Origin: JAAEPI01 sp965212145
Lineage (GTDB): Bacteria > Bacteroidota > Bacteroidia > Cytophagales > Cyclobacteriaceae
Assembly: GCA_965212145.1 (NCBI GenBank)
Contig: CBDBUY010000004.1
Location: forward strand, 930,001-994,000
Direction of reading: 5' to 3'
DNA: 64,000 bases
Shown: in pieces, positions 7,846-16,125 of the stretch
Layout: each line of letters opens with the position of its first letter
Position numbering within the stretch: position 1 is the stretch's first letter
The notes under the pieces: model-generated
Databases searched by the model: none
Told to the model about the DNA's origin: nothing
The model's input: only the letters and a program-made list of their open reading frames with translations
Program-made: the position numbers and the translations under genes

Positions 7846-8697
7846 ATGAAAAACAATTATAGAAACATTCTGGTAGCCCTCGGGGCACTGATCGCACTGG
7901 CAGTTACCACCATCCATGTCAATGCCCAAAACTTTCGGGGCATAGCCACTTATAAGTCGGACCGGGACATGTCCCAATTTCAATTCCACGCTGATGGCAT
8001 GTCTCCCGATCAAATGGAGAAAATGAAAGCCCAAATGAAAAAACAATTTCAAAAAGAGTATGAGTTGAAATTCAACCTCACAGAGTCCAGCTGGGAAGAA
8101 GCTGAAAGTTTGGATGCGGGACCCGTCAAAGCCAGCGCCGGAGGGATGCAAATGGAAATCTCCATGGGTGGCGGACTGCTTTACAAAAACACCTCAGAGA
8201 AGAAATCTATTCAACAAACGGAATCATTTAGTAAGCTTTGGATCATCAGTGATCAGTTGGAAAGCAGAGATTGGAAAATGACCGGTAAGACCAAGAAGAT
8301 TGGAGACTACACCGCTGATCAGGCGATTTATGAAAACATTCGTGAGATGCAGTCTTTCTCCATGTCAGACGAGGGCAAGAAAACTGAAACCATTCAGGAT
8401 ACGGTTCAAGTGACTGTTTGGTATACGCCAGATATTCCAGTTCCACATGGCCCGGAAGATTACTGGGGATTGCCGGGATTGATCCTGGAATTAAACGACG
8501 GAAGGGTGTCTTACCTGTGCACGAAAATCGAACTCAATCCAGACAAAGCTGTGGAAATCAAAAAGCCCAAAAAAGGAAAAAAAGTGACAGCTGATGAGTT
8601 TGAGAAAATCTCCGACGAGATGGCTCAGAAAATGATGAAGAAATACCAGGGTCAGGGAGATGGCGAACGAGTCATGATCATGAGATCAGGGAATTAA
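7846..8697 (+). CDS. GLPGLI-family secreted protein
   Basis: A 283-residue protein with an N-terminal signal peptide ending in VNAQ. It carries the family signature as WGLPGLILELNDG (residues 205-217). GLPGLI proteins are found in Bacteroidota, are exported, and have no assigned biochemical role. They are often next to outer-membrane beta-barrel receptors, as here. The Met- and Lys-rich stretch at residues 58-80 and the acidic-basic C-terminus are low complexity. The ATG at 7846 starts the signal peptide and is chosen over an upstream TTG at 7822. A near-consensus -7 element (TTGCTTTG, 7817-7824) lies 20 bases upstream, with the TTAAC repeats placed 35-60 bases before the expected transcription start. 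Confidence 0.88.
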   Translation: MKNNYRNILVALGALIALAVTTIHVNAQNFRGIATYKSDRDMSQFQFHADGMSPDQMEKMKAQMKKQFQKEYELKFNLTESSWEEAESLDAGPVKASAGGMQMEISMGGGLLYKNTSEKKSIQQTESFSKLWIISDQLESRDWKMTGKTKKIGDYTADQAIYENIREMQSFSMSDEGKKTETIQDTVQVTVWYTPDIPVPHGPEDYWGLPGLILELNDGRVSYLCTKIELNPDKAVEIKKPKKGKKVTADEFEKISDEMAQKMMKKYQGQGDGERVMIMRSGN

Positions 8698-8699
8698 AC

Positions 8700-8795
8700 T
8701 TTACTCAGTGGCCCCTGTGGCTTTTCAGTGCGACTCTGTGGTTTAGTTTATTCTAACCACGGAGATCACTGAGGATGCACAAAGAGTACTGAGTT
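8700..8795. repeat. Imperfect long inverted repeat (REP-like)
   Basis: The left arm (ACTCAGTGG... ACTCTGTGGTTTAG, 8703-8745) and right arm (CTAACCACGGAGATCACTGAG... GTACTGAGTT, 8753-8795) fold back on each other around a short loop. This CTGTGG/CCACRGAG type of sequence is a common intergenic repeat in bacteria. It fills the space between the GLPGLI gene and the receptor gene and could act as an mRNA 3' stabiliser or weak terminator. Confidence 0.55.
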
Positions 8796-8867
8796 GATGT
8801 GATCCCTCCTCTTTCTTTTTCACCACTTGCGGTTAGTAACGATTGGTTTTCTTAAAAATCAAAATAA

Positions 8868-11552
8868 ATGACACGACTCATTGGACTTTTCGTGACGCTA
8901 TTGGTCTGTTCCAACTTAATGGCACAGAAGGGCATCTTCTACTTTGGAGAAGTCAGGGATTCCGTAGGAGCACCACTTCAATATGCCAATGTCATGGCCA
9001 TGGACACCACGACTCAAACTATGGCCGGGTTTGCAGTCACCAACCACAATGGGCATTTCCGAATTGGATTGGAATCAGGGAAAGTCTACTCACTGAAAAT
9101 AAGCTTCATCGGATACGCCCCCATGGAACGGATTATTCAGCCCACTGAAACCAACGATGAGCCGTACGGTTTTGTGCTGAGTAACCAGGGCGTGTCCCTC
9201 GACGAAATCCAGGTGGTGGCCGAAATGCCGGTCACCATTCGAGGCGATACCATCACTTATGCTGTGGATGCCTTTACTCAAGGCGATGAACGAAAACTGG
9301 AGGATGTGCTGGAAGACCTCCCCGGATTTCAGGTGCAGGAAGACGGCCAGATCAAAGTCCAGGGCAAGGACGTCAACAAAGTACTCGTGGATGGTAAGGA
9401 GTTCTTTGACGGAGACACCAAACTGGCCACTAAAAACCTTCCCGCCAATGTGATCGACAAGATTCAATTGCTGCAGAATTTCAACGACATCAGTCCACTC
9501 CGGGCACTTGGCCCCACAGATCAGTTGGCCTTAAATGTCCAGTTGAAAGAGGATAAAAAGCGCATCGTTTTTGGCGACATCACAGGTGCTATAGGTCCGG
9601 AGAATCGGTATCTTGGTCACGCCAACACCTTTTATTACGACGAAAAGCGAAACCTGAACTTAATCGCGGATGCCAATAACGTGGGACAGCTGGCCTTCAC
9701 GATGAACGACTACTTCCGGTTTGCGGGAGGGTTGGGAAATCTGTCACAAGGTCGAGGTTCAAATTTCAATATGTCAACCGATCAGCTCGGGATCCCGGTA
9801 GCCGAGCGAAACAGTGCCCGTGCGCTACAGAATGAATTGGTGGCTTTCAATTTCAGTCTGACACCCAAGCGAAGTGTGAAAATCGGTGGCTTCCTTATAG
9901 GGTCGGCCGTGGACAATTCCTTTGGATCGTTTTCTGATCGGACATATTTGCAGGAGGGCAACAACCTGAACGAAACATTCCTATCGGCCAGCAATGTGAA
10001 GTCCCAGTCGGGTCTGGGGAAATTCTCCCTCGATTATGCCCCGAATTACGACCTGCACATCAGTTACGAACTCTTCGGACGTACCGCCAACATCGACAAT
10101 GGATCAGACCAGCTCTCGGTGGTGGACGAAACCTCCAACGATATTTCTGGTTTGCAGACCCAACAACCCTGGGCGATCGAGCAGCAACTTCGTATGTTCT
10201 ACGCAGCGGGAGAGAAGAACGTCCTTTCCCTGGAAATCGGTCAGGAAGTCCAGCACCAGGACCCGATTTACAATCTGGGGACCACAATCCAGCCCTTTCA
10301 GGGCACTATTCCCATGATGTCCAGCGAGATCTATCAACTGCTGCAGCAGCGAAGGACGGAGACAAATAAATTCGAGGCACTAGGCAATTACTACCGCATC
10401 CTGAACCGCACCAACCACGTGAACCTGACCTTTGGGCGTACCAACAGCAAGCAGGATTACTCCGCCCAACTCTTTCAGGAATTGTCCTCCGGACGAGATG
10501 AGTTCTCCGACACGGATTTTCGCAATGATGCCACATTCGAGTTTCACGATTCCTTCATTGGCCTGCTCTACCGCAGCAAATGGGGCAAGCTCACCTGGGC
10601 GCCAGAGCTGAACCTTCATTATTACCAGGTCGATCATGAGCAGCTCACCGAATCGGCAGGGTTTGACAAGTGGATGTGGCTGCCCGGATTCAGTGCCAAG
10701 TTTGATATTCGCAACTCTCAATCCATCAATTTCAATTATTCCTTGGATGCCAACTTCATGGATGTCCAACGAGTGGTGAGCAATCTGATCGTGGGTAGTT
10801 ACAACTTCCTGGAGACCGGCAATCCGGGATTGACCAACAGCGTGTTTCATTCTTTCAATCTGGATTATCGGAATTTTAACATGTACAACTTCTTCAACAT
10901 CTATGGTGGCGTGAATTACCTGATCAAGGAAGACGACATTCAGAATGGCTTCACCCTGAATGACTGGGAACGAATCGGCATACCCATGAACATCCTGCCC
11001 GTGAACCGCGAGGTAAGCGGCTACCTGAACATGGAAAAGCGGTTTGACACGTTCAAGGCCAATCTGGATGGAAACTGGGCGTATTCTTTGGTGAACAACC
11101 AACTGGGACAAACCGATAACCAAAACATCAATTTCCGTCAGACGTATCGGGCGCAGGTATCCACCCGACTGTGGAACAAATTCTCGCTCCGATTGACCAA
11201 CGAAACAACCATCAATCGATACGAAGGGAGCCAGAGCACGAGTACGTTCGTAAACAATGAATCGGCCTTTCGCACCAACTGGAAAATCATCAAAGGCCTG
11301 GAGTGGATCACCAAGTATGCCCTCAGCAACTACGTAAACCGCACCGCCGGCAGCCGTTCACAGTTCGACATGCTGGACGCCATCTTTCGCTACCGCAAGG
11401 AAGGCAGCCCCTGGGAGTTTTCCGTGGAAGGCCTCAACCTGCTGAACACCCGCAGCATCCGCCGCGACTCCTTCTCCGACAACCTCATCAGCACCTATAG
11501 CTACGACATCCAGCAGCGCTACTTCCTCTTCAAGGTGATGTTTGATATTTGA
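8868..11552 (+). CDS. Outer-membrane beta-barrel receptor with carboxypeptidase-regulatory N-terminus
   Basis: A protein of 894 residues. A signal peptide (MTRLIGLFVTLLVCSNLMAQ) precedes a carboxypeptidase regulatory-like beta-sandwich (about 25-110), a plug-like region containing EDVLEDLPGFQVQEDGQIKV (about 145-165) and a long beta-barrel. The order matches TonB-receptor-like proteins with an OMP_b-brl_3 type barrel, which often accompany GLPGLI proteins. No TonB box was recognised. The ligand is unknown. It follows the GLPGLI gene after a repeat-filled gap of 170 bases and has no clear promoter of its own, so read-through from the GLPGLI gene is likely. Confidence 0.85.
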   Translation: MTRLIGLFVTLLVCSNLMAQKGIFYFGEVRDSVGAPLQYANVMAMDTTTQTMAGFAVTNHNGHFRIGLESGKVYSLKISFIGYAPMERIIQPTETNDEPYGFVLSNQGVSLDEIQVVAEMPVTIRGDTITYAVDAFTQGDERKLEDVLEDLPGFQVQEDGQIKVQGKDVNKVLVDGKEFFDGDTKLATKNLPANVIDKIQLLQNFNDISPLRALGPTDQLALNVQLKEDKKRIVFGDITGAIGPENRYLGHANTFYYDEKRNLNLIADANNVGQLAFTMNDYFRFAGGLGNLSQGRGSNFNMSTDQLGIPVAERNSARALQNELVAFNFSLTPKRSVKIGGFLIGSAVDNSFGSFSDRTYLQEGNNLNETFLSASNVKSQSGLGKFSLDYAPNYDLHISYELFGRTANIDNGSDQLSVVDETSNDISGLQTQQPWAIEQQLRMFYAAGEKNVLSLEIGQEVQHQDPIYNLGTTIQPFQGTIPMMSSEIYQLLQQRRTETNKFEALGNYYRILNRTNHVNLTFGRTNSKQDYSAQLFQELSSGRDEFSDTDFRNDATFEFHDSFIGLLYRSKWGKLTWAPELNLHYYQVDHEQLTESAGFDKWMWLPGFSAKFDIRNSQSINFNYSLDANFMDVQRVVSNLIVGSYNFLETGNPGLTNSVFHSFNLDYRNFNMYNFFNIYGGVNYLIKEDDIQNGFTLNDWERIGIPMNILPVNREVSGYLNMEKRFDTFKANLDGNWAYSLVNNQLGQTDNQNINFRQTYRAQVSTRLWNKFSLRLTNETTINRYEGSQSTSTFVNNESAFRTNWKIIKGLEWITKYALSNYVNRTAGSRSQFDMLDAIFRYRKEGSPWEFSVEGLNLLNTRSIRRDSFSDNLISTYSYDIQQRYFLFKVMFDI

Positions 11553-11553
11553 T

Positions 11554-11569
11554 CCCCCTTTGAAGGGGG
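11554..11569. terminator. GC-rich hairpin after the receptor gene
   Basis: CCCCCTT pairs with AAGGGGG around a two-base TG centre, starting two bases after the receptor stop. It is not followed by a T-run, so it may be a repeat end or an mRNA 3' hairpin instead of a true intrinsic terminator. Confidence 0.4.
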
Positions 11570-11740
11570 GTGCGTAGGAACCGTCATTCCCGTTTCAGAA
11601 GCGCAGCGTAGGAATACCGGAATCTCATCAATCAAGAGCGACACCTTCCGGCACCTTAGACCTTGTACTCCCGTCCTCCCCTTTACAAGGTATCGGCTCG
11701 GCCGGGGCTATTTTGATGTGGTATGGCTCTCTACATTTTT
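11570..11740. repeat. Gene-free stretch with CGTCATTCCCG-type repeat fragment
   Basis: No gene is seen. Around 11583-11627 the sequence GTCATTCCCG... GGAATACCGGAATCTC resembles a dispersed repeat type common in bacterial intergenic DNA. The rest (11628-11740) shows no ORF with convincing coding character and leads into the tandem repeat array. Confidence 0.4.
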
Positions 11741-12434
11741 CCACTTCGTCATTTCGAACCGAGTTTACCAGCCAGAGGGCGAGGGCTGTGAGTGCAATGG
11801 CTCGTAGGCTGGTCACGAGGGAGAAATCTGTCGCCCTCTAGATCATGTCCGATTTATGTCCATCTTACTGACTGGCCTGAGCTACTCCAGACTTCCTGCC
11901 TACTGCAGGCAGGCTCGTCGCTGCGCTTCCCTCGAAGTGACGCCCGCTTTTGATATTTTCCACCTCGTCATTTCGAACCGAGGTACGAGGGAGAAATCTG
12001 GCTTTCTCTAGATCATGATGTCCGATTTAAGTCCATCTTGCTGACAGGCCTGAGCTACTACAGACTTCCTGCCTACCGCAGGCAGGCTCGTCGCTGCGCT
12101 TCCTTCGAAGTGACGTCCGTTCACATTTCCCACTTCGCATTTCGAACCGAGTTTACCAGCCGGAGGTCGGGGTTGTGAGTGCAATAGCACGTAGGCTGGG
12201 TACGAGGGAGAAATCTGTCGCCCTCTAGATCCATGACCGATAAGTCCTTCTTACTGACTACCCTGAGCTACTCCAGACTTCCTGCCTACCGCAGGCAGGC
12301 TCGTCGCTGCGTTTCCCTCGAAGTGACGTTCTGTTCATAATTTCCACTTCGTCATTTCGAACCGAGTTTACCAGCCGCAGGGCGAGGGTTGTGAGTGCAA
12401 TGGCACATAGGCCGGGCACGAGGGAGAAATCTGA
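11741..12434. repeat. Array of four long imperfect direct repeats
   Basis: Four copies begin at 11741, 11960, 12130 and 12344, with lengths of about 219, 170, 214 and 91 bases. Each starts with CGTCATTTCGAACCGAG or close to it, continues with ACGAGGGAGAAATCTG, and the first three go on through CCAGACTTCCTGCCTAC, a hairpin CCTGCC/GGCAGG, and end TCGAAGTGACG. Copy 2 lacks a 47-50 base internal segment. That segment is bounded in copy 1 by the inverted ends ACCAGCC (11767-11773) and GGCTGGT (11807-11813). Copy 4 stops after GAGAAATCTG. Units are too long and too divergent for CRISPR, and no cas gene is present. Short ORFs here are not credible genes. Confidence 0.75.
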
Positions 12435-12632
12435 TTTAACCTTATAGGTTTTAAGGGATTCATCAACCTGCTCAAAAGTGCATTTTGATCCGTCATTAAG
12501 GATTCGATTTCTCATACGGAATTTGCAAATGCCCAGAAGATAAATCATCTTTCAAGACACTTTAATAAGCAAAAAATGTCGCGTATATCGTAGTGACATT
12601 AAACTAAGCGCTTATTTCTTGATTGGACGGAC
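12435..12632. promoter_or_regulatory. Leader region of the FIST module with an inverted repeat
   Basis: An imperfect inverted repeat, AATGTCGC (12575-12582) against GTGACATT (12593-12600), with seven of eight positions pairing, surrounds an AT-rich centre. It lies 33 bases before the FIST start and could be an operator. No exact TAnnTTTG element was found. The rest of the stretch shows no gene. Confidence 0.35.
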
Positions 12633-13775
12633 ATGAAAATAGAACAAAAGTTATGGACCAAAAAAGAGGGCTGGCAGAACCTCACGGATCAAGATCTTTC
12701 GCAAGATGCTCAACTTGTACTGGTTTTCGGATGTAAGAAAGTCCTCGAAGAACCTGATCGATATGATGAGGTGAGGAAAATGTACCCTACTGCAGACATT
12801 GTCATTTGCTCAACGGCCGGAGAGATAATGGATGGTAGGGTATATGACGAGAGCATTAGTTGTACGGCTGTCATGATGGAAAGAACGCGGTTGAAAACTG
12901 TCATCTTGCCAATTGGAGACGCGAAGGATAGTTACGCAATTGGTAAGCAATTGATAGAGTCTCTAAATGATCCTGAGCTTGTTTATACACTCGTTATATC
13001 CGACGGTCACATTGTCAATGGAAGTAGGCTGGCTCGAGCCTTAGCGGATAACAGACAGGCAAACAGTGTTATTACCGGAGGTCTGGCAGGAGACGGAGAG
13101 AATTTTGAATGCACTTTGGTTGGACTGAATTCGACACCCACAAATGGGAAAGTTGTAGGAGTGGGTTTTTACGGCTCTAACTTGCAAATTGGGCATGCAG
13201 CGAAAGGAGGATGGGACACATTTGGGCCGGAACGATTGGTGACAAAATCAAAAGAAAACCAACTTTTTGAGCTGGATGAACTTCCGGCATTGGATTTGTA
13301 TAAGAAATACCTAGGAGACCTGGCAGACGAACTGCCTGGATCCGCGTTGCTGTTTCCCTTGAGTATCAAGACGGATGACTCGCAGAGATTAGTGCGCACG
13401 GTTCTCTCCATAGATGAGGAAAATAAGGTGATGACTTTTGCAGGAGACATTCCGGAAGGATCGCGCGCTAGAATGATGAAATCAAATTTTGAAAGATTAT
13501 TGGATGGGGCCATGGATGCGGCCGACCATGCATTATCCGAATTCTCCTCCTTTGAACCAGATTTTGCACTATTAATTAGTTGCACAGGCAGAAAGATGGC
13601 TTTAGGAAATAGGGTGGAAGTAGAAGTAGAGCGAGTATTAGAGGTCTTAGGAAAGGGAACTAAAACGTCAGGATTTTATTCTTATGGAGAGATTTCTCCT
13701 GTAATGAAAACAACAGGTTGTGAACTCCACAATCAGACAATGACCATAACAACATTTAAAGAATTACCCGTTTGA
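12633..13775 (+). CDS. FIST-domain sensory protein
   Basis: A 380-residue cytoplasmic protein with FIST N-terminal and FIST C domains. Supporting stretches are ADIVICSTAGEIM (residues 51-63), SVITGGLAGDG (about 149-159) and the C-terminal GFYSYGEISP. FIST domains are predicted small-ligand sensors, perhaps for amino acids, and are usually tied to signal transduction proteins. Here the FIST stop is five bases from the ATG of a soluble histidine kinase, followed by a stand-alone receiver, so the three genes form one sensory unit. The module reads as more AT-rich than the first 11 kb and sits beside the repeat array, which would be compatible with acquisition. Confidence 0.9.
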   Translation: MKIEQKLWTKKEGWQNLTDQDLSQDAQLVLVFGCKKVLEEPDRYDEVRKMYPTADIVICSTAGEIMDGRVYDESISCTAVMMERTRLKTVILPIGDAKDSYAIGKQLIESLNDPELVYTLVISDGHIVNGSRLARALADNRQANSVITGGLAGDGENFECTLVGLNSTPTNGKVVGVGFYGSNLQIGHAAKGGWDTFGPERLVTKSKENQLFELDELPALDLYKKYLGDLADELPGSALLFPLSIKTDDSQRLVRTVLSIDEENKVMTFAGDIPEGSRARMMKSNFERLLDGAMDAADHALSEFSSFEPDFALLISCTGRKMALGNRVEVEVERVLEVLGKGTKTSGFYSYGEISPVMKTTGCELHNQTMTITTFKELPV

Positions 13776-13780
13776 TAGTC

Positions 13781-14659
13781 ATGACAGACTGGAACAAAGC
13801 ATTGAAAAGACTCATTACGAGGCACTTAGTTGAAGACGCCCATATGTCTGAGGAGCAGAATAAGTTGTTTCAGTCAATAAGTAACTTATTAGATGAACGT
13901 GATAAGGAATACGCGCTCTTAAATAGAATCATGGACTTGAGTTCTGATGAACTCTTTAGTGCCAATTCGGAGCTGCGTAAGCGAAATGAAGAGCTGGATC
14001 AGTTTGTTTATAGCTCTTCTCATGATTTGCGAGCCCCTTTAGCATCGATCACTGGATTACTAGAGCTTCTGGAAAGAACGGAATCGGAAAAAAAGAAAAA
14101 GCAATACATGTCCCATATCAAGAGGAGTACCCAGCAATTAGACTCCTTTATTCAGGAAATTATCTCATATACGCATAATAAAAAGGTCGAGGTTGTCTGT
14201 GAGCCGATTGACTTTTCTGATATCGTAACTAGGAGCTTTGAGAAACATGAGTTTATGCATACCGATAGACCTGTCCAGGTGATAACTGACATTAAAAACA
14301 GTCAACCGTTTCATTCTGACCCAAGACGACTGAATAATCTATTTTCCAATTTGATATCGAATTCAATCAAGTACTACGACCCACATAAGGACAATCCATA
14401 CGTGAAAGTGACTGTGAGAGATCAGGACAAGCACGCTTTTATCCAGGTAGAAGATAATGGCATAGGAATAGGAAAGATTCACCAAAGCAAGGTTTTCGAT
14501 ATGTTCTATAGAGCATCGTCATCTTCCAAAGGAAGTGGTATCGGTCTATACATAGTGAAAGAAATCTTAGATAAGCTAGACGGTCAAATCTCCCTCGAAT
14601 CTGAATTAACCTTTGGGTCCAAGTTTAACGTTGTTCTACCTAATCAAATGGTAGCTTAA
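13781..14659 (+). CDS. Soluble histidine kinase paired with FIST sensor
   Basis: About 292 residues without membrane segments. An N-terminal helical, probably coiled-coil region (about 20-75) leads to a HisKA domain with H81 in SSHDLRAPLASI and an ATPase domain with NLISNSIKYY, DNGIGIG and GSGIGLYI. It has no PAS or GAF domain, so its input must come from another protein, most simply the FIST protein encoded just upstream. The ATG at 13781 is chosen over a TTG at 13772 that overlaps the FIST gene. The receiver gene begins one base after its stop. Confidence 0.9.
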   Translation: MTDWNKALKRLITRHLVEDAHMSEEQNKLFQSISNLLDERDKEYALLNRIMDLSSDELFSANSELRKRNEELDQFVYSSSHDLRAPLASITGLLELLERTESEKKKKQYMSHIKRSTQQLDSFIQEIISYTHNKKVEVVCEPIDFSDIVTRSFEKHEFMHTDRPVQVITDIKNSQPFHSDPRRLNNLFSNLISNSIKYYDPHKDNPYVKVTVRDQDKHAFIQVEDNGIGIGKIHQSKVFDMFYRASSSSKGSGIGLYIVKEILDKLDGQISLESELTFGSKFNVVLPNQMVA

Positions 14660-14660
14660 A

Positions 14661-15059
14661 ATGGGTGAAATGATCAAAATAATGCTTGTCGACGATGATG
14701 ATGTAATCAACTTAGTACACGAGGATACATTGGAGATTGTAGGTTTTGCTGAAGAAGTGGTTGTAAAATGCTCGGTCGATGATGCCATGAATTATCTAAA
14801 GAACCCGGAAGGCAAGCAGGTTGACTTGGTTTTTCTAGACATCAATATGCCTTTGAAAACAGGATGGGATTTTCTTGATGAATTCAAGCAAATGGAGTTC
14901 TCGGGAAAGAGGCCTATGGTGATGATGCTCACCTCCTCAATTGATCCGAATGATCGCAAGCGAGCGGAGGACAATCCCTTGGTAGAGGAATTTATTATTA
15001 AGCCTTTTTCCATCAAGAACTTGCAGGAAATCTATAATCAGTATTTCGAAAGAAAGTAA
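14661..15059 (+). CDS. Stand-alone receiver-domain response regulator
   Basis: A 132-residue CheY-like protein consisting only of a receiver domain. It has the acidic cluster DDDD at 11-14, the phospho-acceptor D60 in VFLDINMP, a switch Thr/Ser in MMLTSS and the Lys in IIKPFS. It has no output domain, so it acts by protein contact or in a phosphorelay. It follows the kinase by one base and is the last gene of the FIST module. Confidence 0.92.
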   Translation: MGEMIKIMLVDDDDVINLVHEDTLEIVGFAEEVVVKCSVDDAMNYLKNPEGKQVDLVFLDINMPLKTGWDFLDEFKQMEFSGKRPMVMMLTSSIDPNDRKRAEDNPLVEEFIIKPFSIKNLQEIYNQYFERK

Positions 15060-15169
15060 TCCTTAATCATCAATACGTATCTGGATGGCGATGAATTGAT
15101 CATAGCTTGTCCGGTCATGTCCACCTCCTTAACATTTTTATCAGTATGACACAACCATTTCACATATTA

Positions 15170-15185
15170 ATCGTAATATTGCGAT
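15170..15185. promoter_or_regulatory. ArsR-type operator overlapping the -7 element of arsR
   Basis: ATCGTAATATTGCGAT is a near-perfect palindrome with one mismatched pair. Inside it TAATATTG (15174-15181) fits the -7 consensus at seven of eight bases. The operator ends on the base before the ATG at 15186. A repressor bound here would cover the promoter, and transcription would start at or very near the start codon. Confidence 0.65.
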
Positions 15186-15515
15186 ATGGGAGTAACAAAA
15201 ACCGATCTCTTTACCGAAAAGCAAAATCAATTGGCAGTGATGGCCAAGGCGCTGGGTCATCCGGCACGTGTGGCGATCATTGAGCACTTGCTGAAAACCA
15301 ATACCTGCATTACCAACGATTTTGTGGAGGAGTTTGGTTTAGCGCAGGCTACCATCTCTCAGCACTTGAAAGAATTGAAATCCCTGGGCATCATCAAAGG
15401 CAATGTGGAGGGTACCTCCATGTGCTATTGCATCAATTCCGAAGTTTGGGGAGAAGTACAAAAGAATTTTGAATCATTGTTCGCTCAGTTTAAACCCGAC
15501 GAACAATGCTGTTAA
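15186..15515 (+). CDS. arsR: ArsR-family metalloregulatory repressor
   Basis: A 109-residue winged-helix repressor. ALGHPARVAIIEHLL (residues 22-36) is the typical ArsR N-terminal helix, and QATISQHLKELKSLGII is the recognition helix region. Cys residues are C41 in TNTCITN, C78 in SMCYC, C80, and a C-terminal CC pair. No CxC of the classic ELCVCDL type is present at the usual place, so the metalloid site must use other cysteines, probably including the tail. It precedes the arsI-like and arsC-like genes and has its own operator over the promoter, as does the next gene. Confidence 0.88.
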   Translation: MGVTKTDLFTEKQNQLAVMAKALGHPARVAIIEHLLKTNTCITNDFVEEFGLAQATISQHLKELKSLGIIKGNVEGTSMCYCINSEVWGEVQKNFESLFAQFKPDEQCC

Positions 15516-15572
15516 TGGACTAACTATTTTTTAATGAAAGCCGAAATAGCATGTAGGCTTTTAATTTATATC

Positions 15573-15588
15573 ATCGTAAAATTGCAAT
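15573..15588. promoter_or_regulatory. Second ArsR-type operator, in front of the arsI-like gene
   Basis: ATCGTAAAATTGCAAT matches the arsR operator at 14 of 16 positions. It contains TAAAATTG (15577-15584), again a seven-of-eight match to the -7 consensus. It ends three bases before the ATG at 15592. The arsI-arsC part can therefore be transcribed separately under the same repressor. Confidence 0.6.
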
Positions 15589-15591
15589 ATA

Positions 15592-16125
15592 ATGGAAGCA
15601 AGAAAAACAAATCAAGACACCCTTCGAGACCCTCAGGGTGACCAACATCTGGAATTTCAGAGCGAGGCTTCATTCCCAAGAATGCATGTCTCACTTTATG
15701 TGAAGGACATTGAGCGGACAGTGCATTTCTACTCGAAGTTCTTTGGACAGGAACCGTCAAAGGTCAAGGATAAGTACGCCAAGTTCGAATTGAATCGACC
15801 GTCGTTGATTATTTCCTTTATTGAAGGTAAGGCCAGCGCATCGAATTTTGGACATCTTGGTTTTCAAGTGGAATCTAAAGAGGAGCTTAACGACCTTTTA
15901 AAATTGGCAAGAGGAAATAAGCTTGTGGAGAAAGAGGAGATCGGTACGGCCTGCTGCTATGCCATTCAGGACAAGTTTTGGGTGTCCGATCCTGATGGTT
16001 ATCACTGGGAAGTTTATTATTTTCACCAAGACGCAGAGTTCAATGATCCAAGACTCGAGGATGAGTCGGGAGCTGCGTGTTGCGAACCAAGTGTAAAATC
16101 AAAGGCGGAAGCCTCTTGTTGCTAA
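15592..16125 (+). CDS. arsI: ArsI/CadI-like vicinal oxygen chelate dioxygenase
   Basis: A 177-residue protein of the VOC superfamily. ArsI cleaves the carbon-arsenic bond of trivalent organoarsenicals using Fe(II). Candidate metal ligands are H32 (RMHVSLYV), H88 (FGHLGF) and E140 (HWEVYY). The vicinal pair C121-C122 in TACCYA corresponds to the arsenical-binding pair of known ArsI, and two further CC pairs lie in the tail. The first 30 residues (up to P29-R30) are foreign to the family, which normally starts near MHVSL. They are encoded by a copy of a dispersed repeat (about 15618-15660). M31 at 15682 is an alternative start. A cadmium-induced CadI role is possible. Confidence 0.82.
   Translation: MEARKTNQDTLRDPQGDQHLEFQSEASFPRMHVSLYVKDIERTVHFYSKFFGQEPSKVKDKYAKFELNRPSLIISFIEGKASASNFGHLGFQVESKEELNDLLKLARGNKLVEKEEIGTACCYAIQDKFWVSDPDGYHWEVYYFHQDAEFNDPRLEDESGAACCEPSVKSKAEASCC
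15617..15642. repeat. Dispersed repeat segment inside the arsI-like coding sequence
   Basis: CACCCT (15618-15623) and AGGGTG (15635-15640) form a perfect six-base stem around a CGAG-containing loop. Allowing one gap, the segment matches 4213-4240 closely, including the trailing GACC/GACA. It is in frame with the gene and encodes part of its unusual N-terminal extension. Confidence 0.6.

Noticed and set aside
10380..11123. Antisense reading frame of 247 codons inside the receptor gene
   Set aside because: It is a shadow of the outer-membrane receptor gene, with no start signals or family features.
11741..12434. CRISPR array
   Set aside because: Repeats are about 170-220 bases, imperfect and adjacent without uniform spacers, and no cas genes are nearby.
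11628..12548. Small minus-strand reading frames in the repeat region
   Set aside because: They follow the repeat units, share the same peptide fragments between copies and show no coding character.
11553..12632. Insertion sequence or transposon
   Set aside because: No transposase or remnant of one was seen. The structure is tandem repeats with small hairpins only.
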